Of a stretch of 64,000 nt of DNA, positions 1 to 9,407 are shown piece by piece. How positions within the stretch are numbered: the stretch's first letter is position 1; every line of letters begins with the position of its first letter. Source of the DNA: Mangrovibacterium diazotrophicum. GTDB lineage: Bacteria; Bacteroidota; Bacteroidia; Bacteroidales; Prolixibacteraceae. The translations under genes and the position numbers were made by a program. Location: contig NZ_RAPN01000001.1 in the NCBI RefSeq assembly GCF_003610535.1, forward strand, positions 891,320 to 955,319, read 5' to 3'. The notes below the pieces were generated by a model. That model was not told the DNA's origin. It saw only the letters and a program-made list of their open reading frames with translations, and made no database searches.

Positions 1-2
1 AT

Positions 3-548
3 ATTCCGGAATTGGAAGATGTGATCAAGCTATTGCGAATCGCAGATAGTGGCATCCTGTTTCGCGGGCCAAAACTAGAGAAGGCGATTACCCTTATTCA
101 TAAAATGATTGGTCTTAAAGGACTGGAGCGATACATTCAATTATTGAAAATTTTCAACCTCCTGTTGGAAATTGAAGACCGGGAATTTTTAACCCTGCCC
201 TCTACCCTTCCCAATGCATACGACAAGGACCGGGACCAAATCAACAAAATCTACACCTACGTTTTTCAGAATATCCAAAGTGGGATAAACCTGAAAGACG
301 CGGCTAAATTGGTGTACATGGAACCCAGTTCGTTTTGTCGTTATTTTAAGAAGAAGACCAACCAGACTTTTATGGACTATGTCAAAAACGTTCGCATTGG
401 GATTGCTGCTAAACTACTGACAGAAACAGACAAGCCAATTACTCACATCTGCTACGAATGCGGCTACAATAACCTGGCAAATTTCAATTACTATTTCAAA
501 ATGCTCATGAGCAAAACTCCATCCGAGTATCGTAAGGACTTCAAATAG
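3..548 (+). CDS. AraC-family transcriptional regulator, 5' end outside window
   Basis: The reading frame is open back to the window edge, so the gene begins upstream and only about the last 181 residues are seen. The C-terminal ~100 residues form the two helix-turn-helix motifs of AraC/XylS regulators: 'DAAKLVYMEPSSFCRYFKKK' in the first and an 'ITHICYECGYNNLANFNYYF' recognition helix followed by 'TPSEYRK', the usual family ending. The missing part presumably holds the cupin-type ligand domain. It converges on the ROK kinase gene. Family assignment is secure; target and ligand are unknown. Confidence 0.9.
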   Translation: MPELEDVIKLLRIADSGILFRGPKLEKAITLIHKMIGLKGLERYIQLLKIFNLLLEIEDREFLTLPSTLPNAYDKDRDQINKIYTYVFQNIQSGINLKDAAKLVYMEPSSFCRYFKKKTNQTFMDYVKNVRIGIAAKLLTETDKPITHICYECGYNNLANFNYYFKMLMSKTPSEYRKDFK

Positions 549-611
549 TTCATAAAGCCTCCGCTACCATACGAATGACCGAAATCTGACAACATGCGAT
601 TTCAGTTTTCC

Positions 612-1544
612 TCAAGCTAGATTCCTAAAAACCAAGGAAGCAGCCCCAATGCAGCCGGCGTTATTCCCCAAGGCTGCTCCTACGACATCGGTATTAACCC
701 GACAATCGGGCATTGCATACCGCATTGCCGAATTTTTGATTTGTTCAATGTAATATTGACCTGCCTCTGGAATTCCACCACCGATAACCACGCGCTGCGG
801 CGCAAAAGTATTGATAAATCCGGCAATTGCATGCCCCAGCATATCGGTGTGTTCATCCATCGACTGAATGGCCTTTTGATCAGCTTGTTTCATTCGCTCA
901 ACCAAATAAACACCGTCTACTTCACACGCATCGACTCCTACCATTTCAGCATACTGCCGAAACAAAGCTGTTGTGGATGCGTGAGCTTCCAAACATCCAC
1001 GACTTCCGCAAACACAGGGGTTTCCATTGTGCATAATAGGAACGTGCCCCATTTCAGTTCCCCGATTTTTATATCCGCCATACAAATTTCCGTTGACAAC
1101 AATAGCGCCCCCAATACCGGCTCCGATTGTAATGAATATTGCATCGGAACATCCTTGAGCAGCACCATAAACCACCTCGCCAAGTCCCAGAACATTAGCG
1201 TCGTTGTCGACAAAAACAGGCAAATCAAACTTTTTTGAGAATATTTTAGCCAGGTTGATATTTTGCCATCCATCCAAATTTTCAGCGCCACCGGTCACAA
1301 TTCCATCACACACAATTCCGGGGGTTCCAATTCCAATGCCAACAACTTTCACCGCTCTTTCCCGGGATTTATTGACCGCTATTTGTATTGCTTTACCAAG
1401 CATTTGAATGATATCATCGCGCGATGCTTCGCCTTCAACATCCAATTTCCCTTGCAGAAGGACTTCTCCTTTGTCCGAAACCAATGCATACTTCACATAA
1501 GTTCCTTCCAATTCAACTCCAACTGCAAATTTTATCATACTCAT
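612..1544 (-). CDS. ROK-family sugar kinase (glucokinase-like)
   Basis: A 310-residue ROK protein without an N-terminal helix-turn-helix, so more likely a cytoplasmic ATP-dependent sugar kinase than a repressor. Visible features are an N-terminal ATP-binding strand-turn, 'GIGIGTPG', the sugar-binding 'DNDANVLGLGE' segment, the family 'GAGIGGAIVVNGNLYGG' stretch, the catalytic/zinc 'EMGH' motif near residue 165 and the zinc site C-x-C-G-x-x-G-C-x-E near residues 175-186. Length is normal. Substrate could be glucose, N-acetylglucosamine or another hexose; the sequence does not decide. The next gene to the right is more than 1 kb away and divergent. Confidence 0.88.
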   Translation of the reverse strand: MSMIKFAVGVELEGTYVKYALVSDKGEVLLQGKLDVEGEASRDDIIQMLGKAIQIAVNKSRERAVKVVGIGIGTPGIVCDGIVTGGAENLDGWQNINLAKIFSKKFDLPVFVDNDANVLGLGEVVYGAAQGCSDAIFITIGAGIGGAIVVNGNLYGGYKNRGTEMGHVPIMHNGNPCVCGSRGCLEAHASTTALFRQYAEMVGVDACEVDGVYLVERMKQADQKAIQSMDEHTDMLGHAIAGFINTFAPQRVVIGGGIPEAGQYYIEQIKNSAMRYAMPDCRVNTDVVGAALGNNAGCIGAASLVFRNLA

Positions 1545-2681
1545 ATTTAATTACATCTTTACTATTTTGAAAAATCGGAAATCCTGACAACAACTTCTGC
1601 AACAAAACATAAACGGGTAGATCATAAAGATCAATTGGCACAATTCAAAAATAGTTATTCGTGCCTTAATAATCCTAAAAAATTAAGGGTTAAAAAGCAT
1701 TGACAATTATGCTATCACAGAAATTAAAAACCTCAACGAACAAAAAGGACAGCTCGAATTTCACAAGACAAATACATCCTGTTAATTTACAAAAAATGAA
1801 CTTCCAAACCGACTAATCAACCCAGCTGTGACGAGGATAGTCAAGAACAAAGAAAAGACTTTGAGAAAAAATAAACTTCAGCTATTTTGTTCCATTTGCA
1901 CAATCTTTTGCCCCAATACGAAAAATCCGGCGAGAAAGATCAGTTACAAGAAGAACTAGTGGATCGGATCCCTCAAGTCCCAATGAGGGGTCACTGAAAA
2001 ACGAAAAAGGATAAGGAAAATGAGGATAACGTTATTGTAATCCAACCGATTATTCTTGAAATATTGGATAAAGGATTTAACATCTAAAAAAATCAGTGAC
2101 CAAAACATCAATCAGCACATCGAATGAATACGTCAATTAATCGGGGTTGAAGAGATAGGAAAGACAATACTAAAATATATCAAGATTAGTCAAGTAGAAG
2201 ATGTGAGGTTTTCGGCTATACACAAGTTCTTCAGATTACATTTCAAAAACCGAATTATGAAGACCGCCCCCAGCCTACCAATACTCAAACTGGGTGACGA
2301 ATAAAAAAAGGCAACTTGTTAAATCAAACTACCTCAATCCAAAATACCGGCCTTGCTAGTCCCAAAGCCTGTTACATATTTCCCCTCTGTAGTTACTCCT
2401 ATTGTTCTTAACAGAGTCAATTAAAAACTGGCTTACAAACTCGACTGGCCAGTTTCAATTTTATCATTTATTCAGCAACAGCATTTACAGATACTCGTTC
2501 TGCCAATGTCAAACCAACCGAGCCTCATCTCAAACAAAATTAAATAGTCAAATAAACTCCCGACAAACAGATTTTGAAAGTATATTCTCAAAATATAGCT
2601 ATACTTGAAAATATTAATTACCGGAGTGAGATTGTGCTATTCGTAAATCAAGCTACTCCGGTGAATCTTTAATTCAGAATA
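1545..2681. other. Gene-poor stretch with a possible decayed reading frame
   Basis: No convincing intact gene in 1.1 kb of AT-rich DNA. Around 2084-2304 on the plus strand one frame is nearly open (a single stop) and reads like a worn coding segment ending near 2304, but I recognise no family. The 68-codon open frame at 2402-2608 has no family signature and looks like chance. The right end carries the inverted repeat described separately. Divergent promoters for the ROK kinase and the GH2 gene must lie here; I could not place them. Confidence 0.4.
2620..2662. promoter_or_regulatory. Inverted repeat in the leader of the GH2 gene
   Basis: ACCGGAGT at 2620-2627 is mirrored perfectly by ACTCCGGT at 2655-2662, 20 bases before the GH2 start codon at 2682. 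The 27-base gap is long for a hairpin terminator and no T-run follows, so a two-half operator or an mRNA leader structure is more likely. Function is inferred from position only. Confidence 0.4.
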
Positions 2682-5600
2682 ATGAAAAAATACAATTTAT
2701 CTTTTCCCCCTGGAAGATCAAAACTGGTACATTTTTATTCCCTGATCGCACTTAGCATTTTAACTTTCTTTTCTGCCTGCCAGAGCAAAAAAGAAACCTA
2801 TACGCGTGGTATTGGAGTTTACCCGGGAAATCCGGAAGAAGATGCTTCGCCGGAACTGGTTGCCGCCCCTGACAATTACCGCAACCTGGCCAAAAACAGG
2901 GCTGCTTACCACTCTTCCAGTTACGACTACAATCTCACGGCTCAGCTAATCACTGATGGCATTATTGACACAGAGGAGCCAAACTGGATTTCGATCTCCA
3001 CAAACACGGGTGTTTTGCCAAAAAACGAACGGGAATACCTGCTGGACCACAATGTTGTTACAACCATAAATCTGGAAGGTAATGAAGCCTGGTTACAGTT
3101 TGAAATAGCCGGAGGTTCTGTTATTCCTGAAATATCAGAAATTGACTTAATCGGCATGTTGGCATCCGATAAATCGAAATCGGGCAAATGGCAATTTGTT
3201 TGTTCCGCATCTGACGATGGTGAAAACTGGACCGTTCTTGATGAAAAGCAAGGGTCTAGCATGTCGGGCCAGGCAATGTGCAATGCTGACGAAGCCAAAT
3301 TGAGTATTTCGAATCTCGAAAGAATGCTGGAAGGTCAGAAGAAAATAATCACCTCATTCAATTTTGCACCTGCTTCGCACCGCTATTACAGGTTGAAATT
3401 ATCGGCCCCGAGTGCCGAAAAATGGACAATTACCGACCTTGACTTTTTTAATAATCAGAAAAAAGTTGAAATGGCGCCTTCGCATTATTTTAAAAGCGCC
3501 TGGATGAGCTCTGGGCAAAAGGATGAGTGGGTATACCTTGATTTGGGGGCAGTTTGCTCCATCGACAAGTTCAATTTATACTGGATAAAAAAGGCTGCAA
3601 AAGGACAAATCCAGGTTTCAGATAATCTTTCAAACGGTTGGACTGATGTCACATCATTTGACTCCGACGAGCTATCCAATGAAATTAAACTTGACAGTCC
3701 TGTTGATGGCAGGTACGTACGGGTTAATATGGAGACCGCTCCTGGCGAAAAGATTATCTTAAGCGAACTGGAAGTATTTGGAAAAGGAGGCTTAATTCCG
3801 ACTCCCAAAGCAGCACCAACATCGACTTCGAACTCAAACCTGAGCTTAACGAGAGGTGAATGGAAGTTACAACGAGCCTCAGAAGTTGAAGGCACAGGCG
3901 CTGCGATCTCGCAAAAAGACTTTGACGATTCAAGCTGGATTCCTGCAACCGTGCCGGGTACCGTTTTAACGAGTTATGTAAACATCGGAGCCCTGCCCGA
4001 TCCCAATTATAGTGATAACCAACTCATGATTTCGGAATCGTTTTTCTATTCTGATTTTTGGTACCGCAACGAATTTGAGGTTCCTGCAAATTTTAAAAAC
4101 GATAAACTGTTTTTGAATTTTGATGGCATAAACTGGAAGGCCGATGTATTTGTGAATGGTAAAAATGCCGGAAAAATTGAAGGTGCATTTATCCATGGCA
4201 AATTTGATGTTACCGATTTAATTACGCCCGGACAAAAGAATTCATTGGCCGTTTTGATTCACAAAAATGATAACCCCGGTGTGATTAAAGAGCAAACTCA
4301 AAAGACCCCGGATAAAAATGGTGGTATTTTGGGCGCTGATAACCCAACATTCCATGCGTCAATTGGATGGGACTGGATTCCAACCATCCGTGGCCGGAAC
4401 ATTGGAATCTGGAACGATGTATTCTTATCAACCGTTGGGCCGGTTAGCATCGAAGATCCATTTGTTTCAACTGATTTAGCACTACCCGATACCTCAGCTG
4501 CAGATATTAATGTGGAAGTGTCGCTTCGAAATAATTCATCCGAAAACATCGAAGGCGTGTTGAAAGGCAATTATGGAGATATTGCTTTCGAAAAGAATAT
4601 CTCGCTCAAAGCTAACGAAGTTAAGTCGGTCGAATTAAATCCTTCGAATTGTCCTTCCCTGCATTTTGAAAATCCAAAACTTTGGTGGCCCAAAGGATAC
4701 GGAAGTCCGAACCTATACGATGTTAACCTGAAATTTGAGGTAGGTGGAACTGTCACTGATTCCAAAGAATTCAAATCAGGTGTACGCGAAATGAGCTACA
4801 CCGAAGAAAACGGAATATTGAGTTTATTCATCAATGGCAGACGTTTTATTGGCCGTGGTGGCAACTGGGGATTCTCTGAATCGAACCTGAACTACCGCAG
4901 CAGAGAATATGATATTGCTGTGGCCTATCACGCCGATATGAATTTTACGTTGATTCGCAACTGGGTAGGGCAAATCGGTGATGATGAATTGTACGAAGCA
5001 TGTGACAAATATGGCGTCATGATTTGGCAGGATTTTTGGCTGGCCAACCCTTGGGACGGACCGGATCCGGATAACGATGGCATGTTTATGGAAAATGCCA
5101 CAGATATGGTGAAACGAATTCGAAACCACCCTTCCATCGCCATTTATTGTGGCCGGAATGAAGGTAATCCGCCCATGTCACTGGACACTGCCTTAAACAA
5201 CCTGGTTTCTAACCAACATCCGGGGCTACATTACATTTCACATTCGTCGCGTGGAGTTGTAAGTGGCGAGGGTCCCTACCGCGCCCTTCCTGTAAAAACA
5301 TATTATACCATTAACGGGCTGGATAAATTCCATAGCGAAAGAGGAATGCCCAACGTGATGACTTATGAAAGCTTAAAGCAAACGTTACCGGATTCCGCTC
5401 TGTGGCCGCAAAACAGGTTGTGGGGCGTTCACGACTATTGTTTGGAAGGAGCACAAGGAGCAGCTTCGTTTAACCAGATAATTGAGAAAGCGTTTGGAAA
5501 AGCAAACGACGCACAAGAATTTACGGAACTCGCCCAGTGGATCAACTATGAAGGCTACCGGGGTATGTTTGAAGCAAGGAGCCAATACCGGAAAGGCCTG

Positions 5601-6299
5601 CTATTGTGGATGAGCCACTCGGCCTGGCCTTCGATGGTATGGCAAACCTACGATTACTACTTCGAGCCAACCGCAGCCTACTTTGGCGTTAAAAAGGCTT
5701 GTGAACCGATACATATTCAATGGAATCCGGTTACAGACGAAATTGAGGTCGTAAATAATTATGGACGGGATAGAACCGGGCTTGCCGTTAAAGCTGAACT
5801 CATCAATATGGATGGGGCTATTGTTTGGGAATCTGACTCCACAATCGATAGCGATGAAGACTCAACCGAAAAATGCTTTAAACTGGAATTTCCAGCAAAC
5901 TTGTCTGAAGTTCATTTTATAAAACTCACATTAACTGACGGCGACAAGGTAATTTCGGATAATTTTTACTGGCGTAGTTTGGAAGAAGGAAATTACCAGG
6001 CGCTAAATAACTTGCCTAAAGTGAATTTAGAAAACAGTACTACCGTATCGAAATCGAACGAAGCCTGGTCGCTTACAACCATCTTGAAAAACACATCAGA
6101 TACGCCGGCGCTCATGGTTCGGTTAAACGTGGTTGGTACAAAATCCGGAGAACGGATCCTTCCGACATTCTATAGTGATAATTATGTCTCGCTAATGCCT
6201 GGAGAAGAAAAAGAGATTACAGTGAATTTGAAAAATGAAGACACCAACGGAGAGGAACCGAAGGTTGAAATTACAGGATTTAATATTGCTCAAAAATAG
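2682..6299 (+). CDS. Glycoside hydrolase family 2 lipoprotein (exo-beta-glucosaminidase/beta-mannosidase-like)
   Basis: A 1205-residue secreted enzyme. The N-terminus is a lipoprotein signal with Cys33 in 'FFSAC', so it is probably anchored to the outer or periplasmic membrane face. Residues ~60-230 and ~270-370 look like two F5/8-type (discoidin) carbohydrate-binding modules. From ~390 onward follow the GH2 sugar-binding, Ig-like and TIM-barrel domains. Candidate acid/base is Glu827 in 'CGRNEGNPP', candidate nucleophile Glu886 in 'HSERGMP', as in the exo-glucosaminidase/mannosidase branch of GH2. It stands alone, followed by a terminator at 6367-6407. Exact glycan specificity cannot be read from sequence. 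The start is fixed by the signal peptide. Confidence 0.85.
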   Translation: MKKYNLSFPPGRSKLVHFYSLIALSILTFFSACQSKKETYTRGIGVYPGNPEEDASPELVAAPDNYRNLAKNRAAYHSSSYDYNLTAQLITDGIIDTEEPNWISISTNTGVLPKNEREYLLDHNVVTTINLEGNEAWLQFEIAGGSVIPEISEIDLIGMLASDKSKSGKWQFVCSASDDGENWTVLDEKQGSSMSGQAMCNADEAKLSISNLERMLEGQKKIITSFNFAPASHRYYRLKLSAPSAEKWTITDLDFFNNQKKVEMAPSHYFKSAWMSSGQKDEWVYLDLGAVCSIDKFNLYWIKKAAKGQIQVSDNLSNGWTDVTSFDSDELSNEIKLDSPVDGRYVRVNMETAPGEKIILSELEVFGKGGLIPTPKAAPTSTSNSNLSLTRGEWKLQRASEVEGTGAAISQKDFDDSSWIPATVPGTVLTSYVNIGALPDPNYSDNQLMISESFFYSDFWYRNEFEVPANFKNDKLFLNFDGINWKADVFVNGKNAGKIEGAFIHGKFDVTDLITPGQKNSLAVLIHKNDNPGVIKEQTQKTPDKNGGILGADNPTFHASIGWDWIPTIRGRNIGIWNDVFLSTVGPVSIEDPFVSTDLALPDTSAADINVEVSLRNNSSENIEGVLKGNYGDIAFEKNISLKANEVKSVELNPSNCPSLHFENPKLWWPKGYGSPNLYDVNLKFEVGGTVTDSKEFKSGVREMSYTEENGILSLFINGRRFIGRGGNWGFSESNLNYRSREYDIAVAYHADMNFTLIRNWVGQIGDDELYEACDKYGVMIWQDFWLANPWDGPDPDNDGMFMENATDMVKRIRNHPSIAIYCGRNEGNPPMSLDTALNNLVSNQHPGLHYISHSSRGVVSGEGPYRALPVKTYYTINGLDKFHSERGMPNVMTYESLKQTLPDSALWPQNRLWGVHDYCLEGAQGAASFNQIIEKAFGKANDAQEFTELAQWINYEGYRGMFEARSQYRKGLLLWMSHSAWPSMVWQTYDYYFEPTAAYFGVKKACEPIHIQWNPVTDEIEVVNNYGRDRTGLAVKAELINMDGAIVWESDSTIDSDEDSTEKCFKLEFPANLSEVHFIKLTLTDGDKVISDNFYWRSLEEGNYQALNNLPKVNLENSTTVSKSNEAWSLTTILKNTSDTPALMVRLNVVGTKSGERILPTFYSDNYVSLMPGEEKEITVNLKNEDTNGEEPKVEITGFNIAQK

Positions 6300-6366
6300 A
6301 TCTTAATAAATTACGGATGTAATAACATCCATCGGATCGGATTCGAATCGAACCATCCTAGCTTAC

Positions 6367-6407
6367 AAAAAATGCCTATAAGTCATTGGACTATAGGCAT
6401 TTTTTTT
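6367..6407 (+). terminator. Rho-independent terminator after the GH2 gene
   Basis: Arms AATGCCTATA (6371-6380) and TATAGGCATT (from 6392) pair around a short loop and are followed by a run of seven or more T, 70 bases after the GH2 stop. The A-run on the left also makes it usable in the other direction. Confidence 0.85.
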
Positions 6408-6602
6408 GTGCTTACAGATGGTTGATCATGACAGTCTCTCTATGTGCATAAAACGGTAAAACTAAACCATCTCAAAATACCGAAATGAGACACCTATGAG
6501 ACTAACTTCCCCTACCTGCTATTCTTTGAAAAAAAGTAACTAATATGGGTAAACAACCTTATCGTTTTCTCAGACTTTATCATTAATTCGTTCCAGGAAA
6601 AC
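6408..6602. other. Intergenic, nothing recognised
   Basis: AT-rich spacer between the GH2 terminator and the sigma-factor remnant. I see no gene, repeat or clear promoter. Confidence 0.4.
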
Positions 6603-6809
6603 CTAAGAATCAAAAAGAGGTAGAACACGAGCAAACTTATAGCGAACAATCTTCCCTCGCAGCTTCCTTATAGCAATTGCCATTTGATTTTTCCCCGTTT
6701 TAACAGATATTCCCAACCGATCAGCACATTCGCTGTATTTCAATCCTTCAAACCAACATAGAATGTAAACCGTCCGACACCTTAATTTTTTTGAATAAAG
6801 ACCAGTCAA
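6603..6809 (-). pseudogene. Remnant of an ECF RNA polymerase sigma factor (region 4)
   Basis: The 68 codons carry only the C-terminal sigma region 4 helix-turn-helix: 'CRTVYILCWFEGLKYSECAD' then 'RLGISVKTGKNQMAIAIRKLR', which lines up with the Bacteroidota ECF consensus FEGLKYxEIAxxLxISVKTVENQ. Region 2 and everything upstream is missing; a stop lies about nine codons before the TTG-type first codon. The usual V-E of KTVENQ is replaced by G-K. I read it as the decayed end of a SusCD- or FecI-type sigma gene. A tiny functional fragment is unlikely. Confidence 0.75.
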
Positions 6810-6924
6810 CTGATTGTTTCGTTTAATTGTCAGTTAAATAGCAGCTATTGCAGATATCCGCATCTTATTATAAACAATAAAATAATTGCATTAATACACT
6901 TTTTCAAGCCCTTTTTTATATAGA

Positions 6925-7121
6925 TTTGCCTCCAGTTGGTGGATTCCTCCAGTCACAGGAGGAGCCTTAATATGGGAATCCGGTGCTTCTTTTATAGAAA
7001 ATTCCGGAGCTGTACCCGCAGCTGTAAGTCCATTAAATGTTTTTCGGGAATACTCTTGCCACTGTTCGGATTTGCCGAATGGGAAGGCCTCGAAAACGGA
7101 CGAGCCAGAAGACCTGCCACA
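6925..7121 (+). ncRNA. Cobalamin riboswitch
   Basis: The conserved core is readable in order: 'GGGAATCCGGTG' at ~6973, the pseudoknot-side 'GCTGTACCCGCAGCTGTAA' at ~7010-7028, 'CACTG' at ~7060, 'GGGAAGGC' at 7081 and the terminal 'AGCCAGAAGACCTGCC' ending at 7118. This is the AdoCbl-class B12 box arrangement. It sits 150 bases upstream of cbiX, the first gene of the corrin operon, and should shut that operon down when cobalamin is plentiful. The expression platform probably lies in 7122-7270. Edges are approximate. Confidence 0.95.
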
Positions 7122-7272
7122 ATTAATATTACAATGCTTTCGGGAATAAAAGCAAATGGACAACCAGGTTTGGAATTCATTTACTTACTTTTTTGTATAA
7201 GCTGAGAAGTACATTTCTAGCTATTTCCCAAGCATTGCTTTTGACTAGTTTTTAAAATTTAAATAGTAAAAA

Positions 7273-7641
7273 ATGCAAAAGCAAGCTGTTGTTATTCTTG
7301 GTCATGGTAGTAAATCCATTCAGGCGGTTGAAGATTTCAACTTCATTGTTGCCTTGTTGAAAGAAAAAATGGATGGTCAGAACGTATTTGGCGCTCATAT
7401 GGAGTTGGCTTCTCCATCTTTGGAAGAAGTTGTTGCCGAAATCGCTAAATCCGATGTCGTCCGGGTGGTGGTTATCCCCTACTTCCTGTTCAATGGCAAT
7501 CACATCAAAGAAGACATTCCTGAAATTCTGGCTCAGCTGAAAGTGAAACACCCGCAATTAGATTTTCACTTTGGCAAGCCCATCGGCCGAGAACCTTTGA
7601 TGGCCGAAATCATGTACCGAAAAGTACAGGAGATCGCCTGA
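7273..7641 (+). CDS. cbiX: Sirohydrochlorin cobaltochelatase, short form
   Basis: A 122-residue single-domain CbiX(S) chelatase that inserts cobalt into sirohydrochlorin in the cytoplasm, the committing step of the cobalt-early pathway. 'GHGSKS' carries the first metal-binding His at the N-terminus, and 'PYFLFNGNHIKEDIP' the second His. The length is that of the homodimeric short forms, half of CbiK/CbiX(L). It is the first gene behind the cobalamin riboswitch. Its TGA overlaps the ATG of cbiM by one base (TGATG), so translation is coupled. The leader has no strong Shine-Dalgarno, only an A-rich tract, which is common in this phylum. Confidence 0.93.
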   Translation: MQKQAVVILGHGSKSIQAVEDFNFIVALLKEKMDGQNVFGAHMELASPSLEEVVAEIAKSDVVRVVVIPYFLFNGNHIKEDIPEILAQLKVKHPQLDFHFGKPIGREPLMAEIMYRKVQEIA

Positions 7642-8393
7642 TGACTAAGAAAAGAGTCGCGTATCTCGGGCTTGGTATCTTCCTTCCGGGAGTGGCCAAC
7701 AGCATGCATATTGCCGAAGGTTTTCTGCCTGCCTCATGGTGCATTGTCTGGTGGGCCGTTTACCTGGCGGTTCTCATCGCCGGCTTTTCCAGGCTCAAGC
7801 AAACAATTAGCGAGCATCCCAACGCCAAATTGCTTTTTGCAGCAGTTGCAGCCTATGTATTTATTCTGAGCTCGCTGAAGTTACCCTCGGTCGCCGGAAG
7901 CAGTTCACACTTAACCGGCATTGCGCTTGGTGCCTTGTTGTTTGGAGCGTCATGCATGTCGGTCGTTGGCCTAATCGTGTTGCTGTTTCAAGCATTGTTG
8001 CTCGCTCACGGCGGATTGACTACGCTTGGAGCAAATGGTTTTTCAATGGCCGTTTGCGGTGCTTTTTCGGCGGTGTGGGTTTTCCGCTTGCTGAAGGGAG
8101 TAAAAACTCCGCAATGGCTCGCTGTTGGTGGAGCATCATTTGTATCAAACCTGGTTATTTACAGCTGCACATCGGCGCAACTGGCCGTCGCATTTGCAGA
8201 TTCAACGGCAGCATTTAATAGCAATCTGATCAAGTTTCTATCCATTTTTGCGGTAACCCAGTTGCCTTTGTCCATCATCGAATCGGTCTTTACCGTACTG
8301 GCCTTTCAATACATACAGCGAACCAATAAAGCAGAAATTCAAGAACTCAATCCGAATCTTTATGAAACGAAAAACAGTCATCTACCTGCTTAG
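7641..8393 (+). CDS. cbiM: Cobalt ECF transporter substrate-capture protein CbiM
   Basis: A 250-residue multi-spanning membrane protein. A cleavable leader of 21 residues precedes 'MHIAEGFLP'; in characterised CbiM proteins cleavage exposes this Met-His-x-x-Glu end, which coordinates Co(II). Hydrophobic helices follow throughout, with conserved 'GSSSHLTG' and 'GGLTTLGANGFSMA' segments. It works with CbiN, CbiQ and CbiO encoded directly downstream to import cobalt for the corrin pathway. The 3' end overlaps cbiN by 32 bases. Confidence 0.94.
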   Translation: MTKKRVAYLGLGIFLPGVANSMHIAEGFLPASWCIVWWAVYLAVLIAGFSRLKQTISEHPNAKLLFAAVAAYVFILSSLKLPSVAGSSSHLTGIALGALLFGASCMSVVGLIVLLFQALLLAHGGLTTLGANGFSMAVCGAFSAVWVFRLLKGVKTPQWLAVGGASFVSNLVIYSCTSAQLAVAFADSTAAFNSNLIKFLSIFAVTQLPLSIIESVFTVLAFQYIQRTNKAEIQELNPNLYETKNSHLPA

Positions 8394-8637
8394 CGGTTGT
8401 CTGCTGGTTTTGCTAATCCAATTTTTAGCAACCGATCTGTTTCCCAATTTTTCGGGAAGCGACGATCAGTCGGTTGAACTGATTCAGCAAATAGCCCCCC
8501 AGTATCAGCCATGGGCCAAGCATTTAATCGAGTTTAACCAGCCTTGGGCCGAGCCGGTGTTATTTGCTCTTCAGGCTATCATCGGGCTCAGTGTTATCGC
8601 TTATTTCGTTTGGAAGCAAAGCAAAAAGAAAGCTTAA
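8362..8637 (+). CDS. cbiN: Cobalt transporter accessory protein CbiN
   Basis: A 91-residue protein with one transmembrane helix at each end and an extracytoplasmic loop between them ('FSGSDDQSVELIQQIAPQY..PWA'), the normal CbiN plan in which the loop loads cobalt into CbiM. The gene starts inside the end of cbiM (32-base overlap), and its TAA shares one base with the ATG of cbiQ (TAATG). The loop keeps the family's (G/S)xDDQ and YxPW motifs. Confidence 0.9.
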   Translation: MKRKTVIYLLSGCLLVLLIQFLATDLFPNFSGSDDQSVELIQQIAPQYQPWAKHLIEFNQPWAEPVLFALQAIIGLSVIAYFVWKQSKKKA

Positions 8638-9407
8638 TGTGGATTACTGAGATCTATAAACACGATCACCGCTTGCAACAGCTGTCGCCTGCCGTTCGGG
8701 CTCTTTATTGGGCTCCGGCTATGGTTTTGGCCCTGGTGTCCGGTTCGGTCTATTTCGACTGGGCCATGTTTGCGCTGATCAATATTGGCTTATTGGGAAT
8801 TACCCGGATTAGCTTGTCAAACTTGACTCGACTATACCGCATTCCGGTTGCCTTTATTCTGCCAGGATGTTTCGTGATTGCACTCGAAATTCCGGCTCAG
8901 CAAGCCTTCTTCACCGTCGGGCAATTGCCAATTGGCTTTTCATCAGGCGGATTACAACTGGCAAGCTTGCTGCTCAGTCGAAGTTTAGCGCTCATCAGCA
9001 TTCTGTATTTCATCTTGCTGACGAACACGATTTCAGAATTGGCAGAACTAATGAGAAAGTGCCGGATTCCGGCCTTGTTCATCGATTTATTCGTGATCAC
9101 ATTCAAGTTTATAGAGAATCTTCGCCAGACGAGTTTCGAAATGTATCGGGCTCAAAAATGCCGTTTGGGCTACTCCGGAAACGGGAAACGGATTCCGCTT
9201 TTTGCCAGCTTAATGGCTGCTGTATTTCAGAAATCCATGCAGAATGCCAAACAGCTGGAAACGGCCTTGCAAGCGCGCTGTGCCGGAGAAAATTATTGCT
9301 TTCTACAGGAAGAACGGCAATTTGCGTTCTCTCAGTTATTCCTTCCGGTGGGACTGGCCTCCTTGGCTGGCGCCTTCCTTTTAATTTGCTGCAACTATGG
9401 CTGGTAA
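8637..9407 (+). CDS. cbiQ: ECF transporter transmembrane (T) component CbiQ
   Basis: The open frame extends upstream to 8544, but the start is most likely the ATG at 8637 that overlaps the cbiN stop; the protein is then 256 residues and begins 'MWITEIYKHDHRLQQLSP', as CbiQ proteins do. It has several membrane helices and the coupling-helix region 'QKCRLGY...' with a second Ala-Arg-rich 'ALQARCAG' motif that contact the ATPase. It is the energy-coupling scaffold between CbiMN and CbiO. It overlaps cbiO by 11 bases. Confidence 0.92.
   Translation: MWITEIYKHDHRLQQLSPAVRALYWAPAMVLALVSGSVYFDWAMFALINIGLLGITRISLSNLTRLYRIPVAFILPGCFVIALEIPAQQAFFTVGQLPIGFSSGGLQLASLLLSRSLALISILYFILLTNTISELAELMRKCRIPALFIDLFVITFKFIENLRQTSFEMYRAQKCRLGYSGNGKRIPLFASLMAAVFQKSMQNAKQLETALQARCAGENYCFLQEERQFAFSQLFLPVGLASLAGAFLLICCNYGW

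Noticed and set aside
1953..1965. A 13-base string (GAACTAGTGGATC) identical to part of a common cloning-vector polylinker, followed by another GGATCC
   Set aside because: The match stops after 13 bases and the flanks are not vector-like; chance is enough in AT-rich intergenic DNA.
2402..2608. A 68-codon open frame in the gap before the GH2 gene
   Set aside because: No family signature, low-complexity composition and no leader; looks like chance.
6936..7205. An 89-codon open frame in front of cbiX
   Set aside because: It runs straight through the cobalamin riboswitch, whose conserved blocks explain the sequence.
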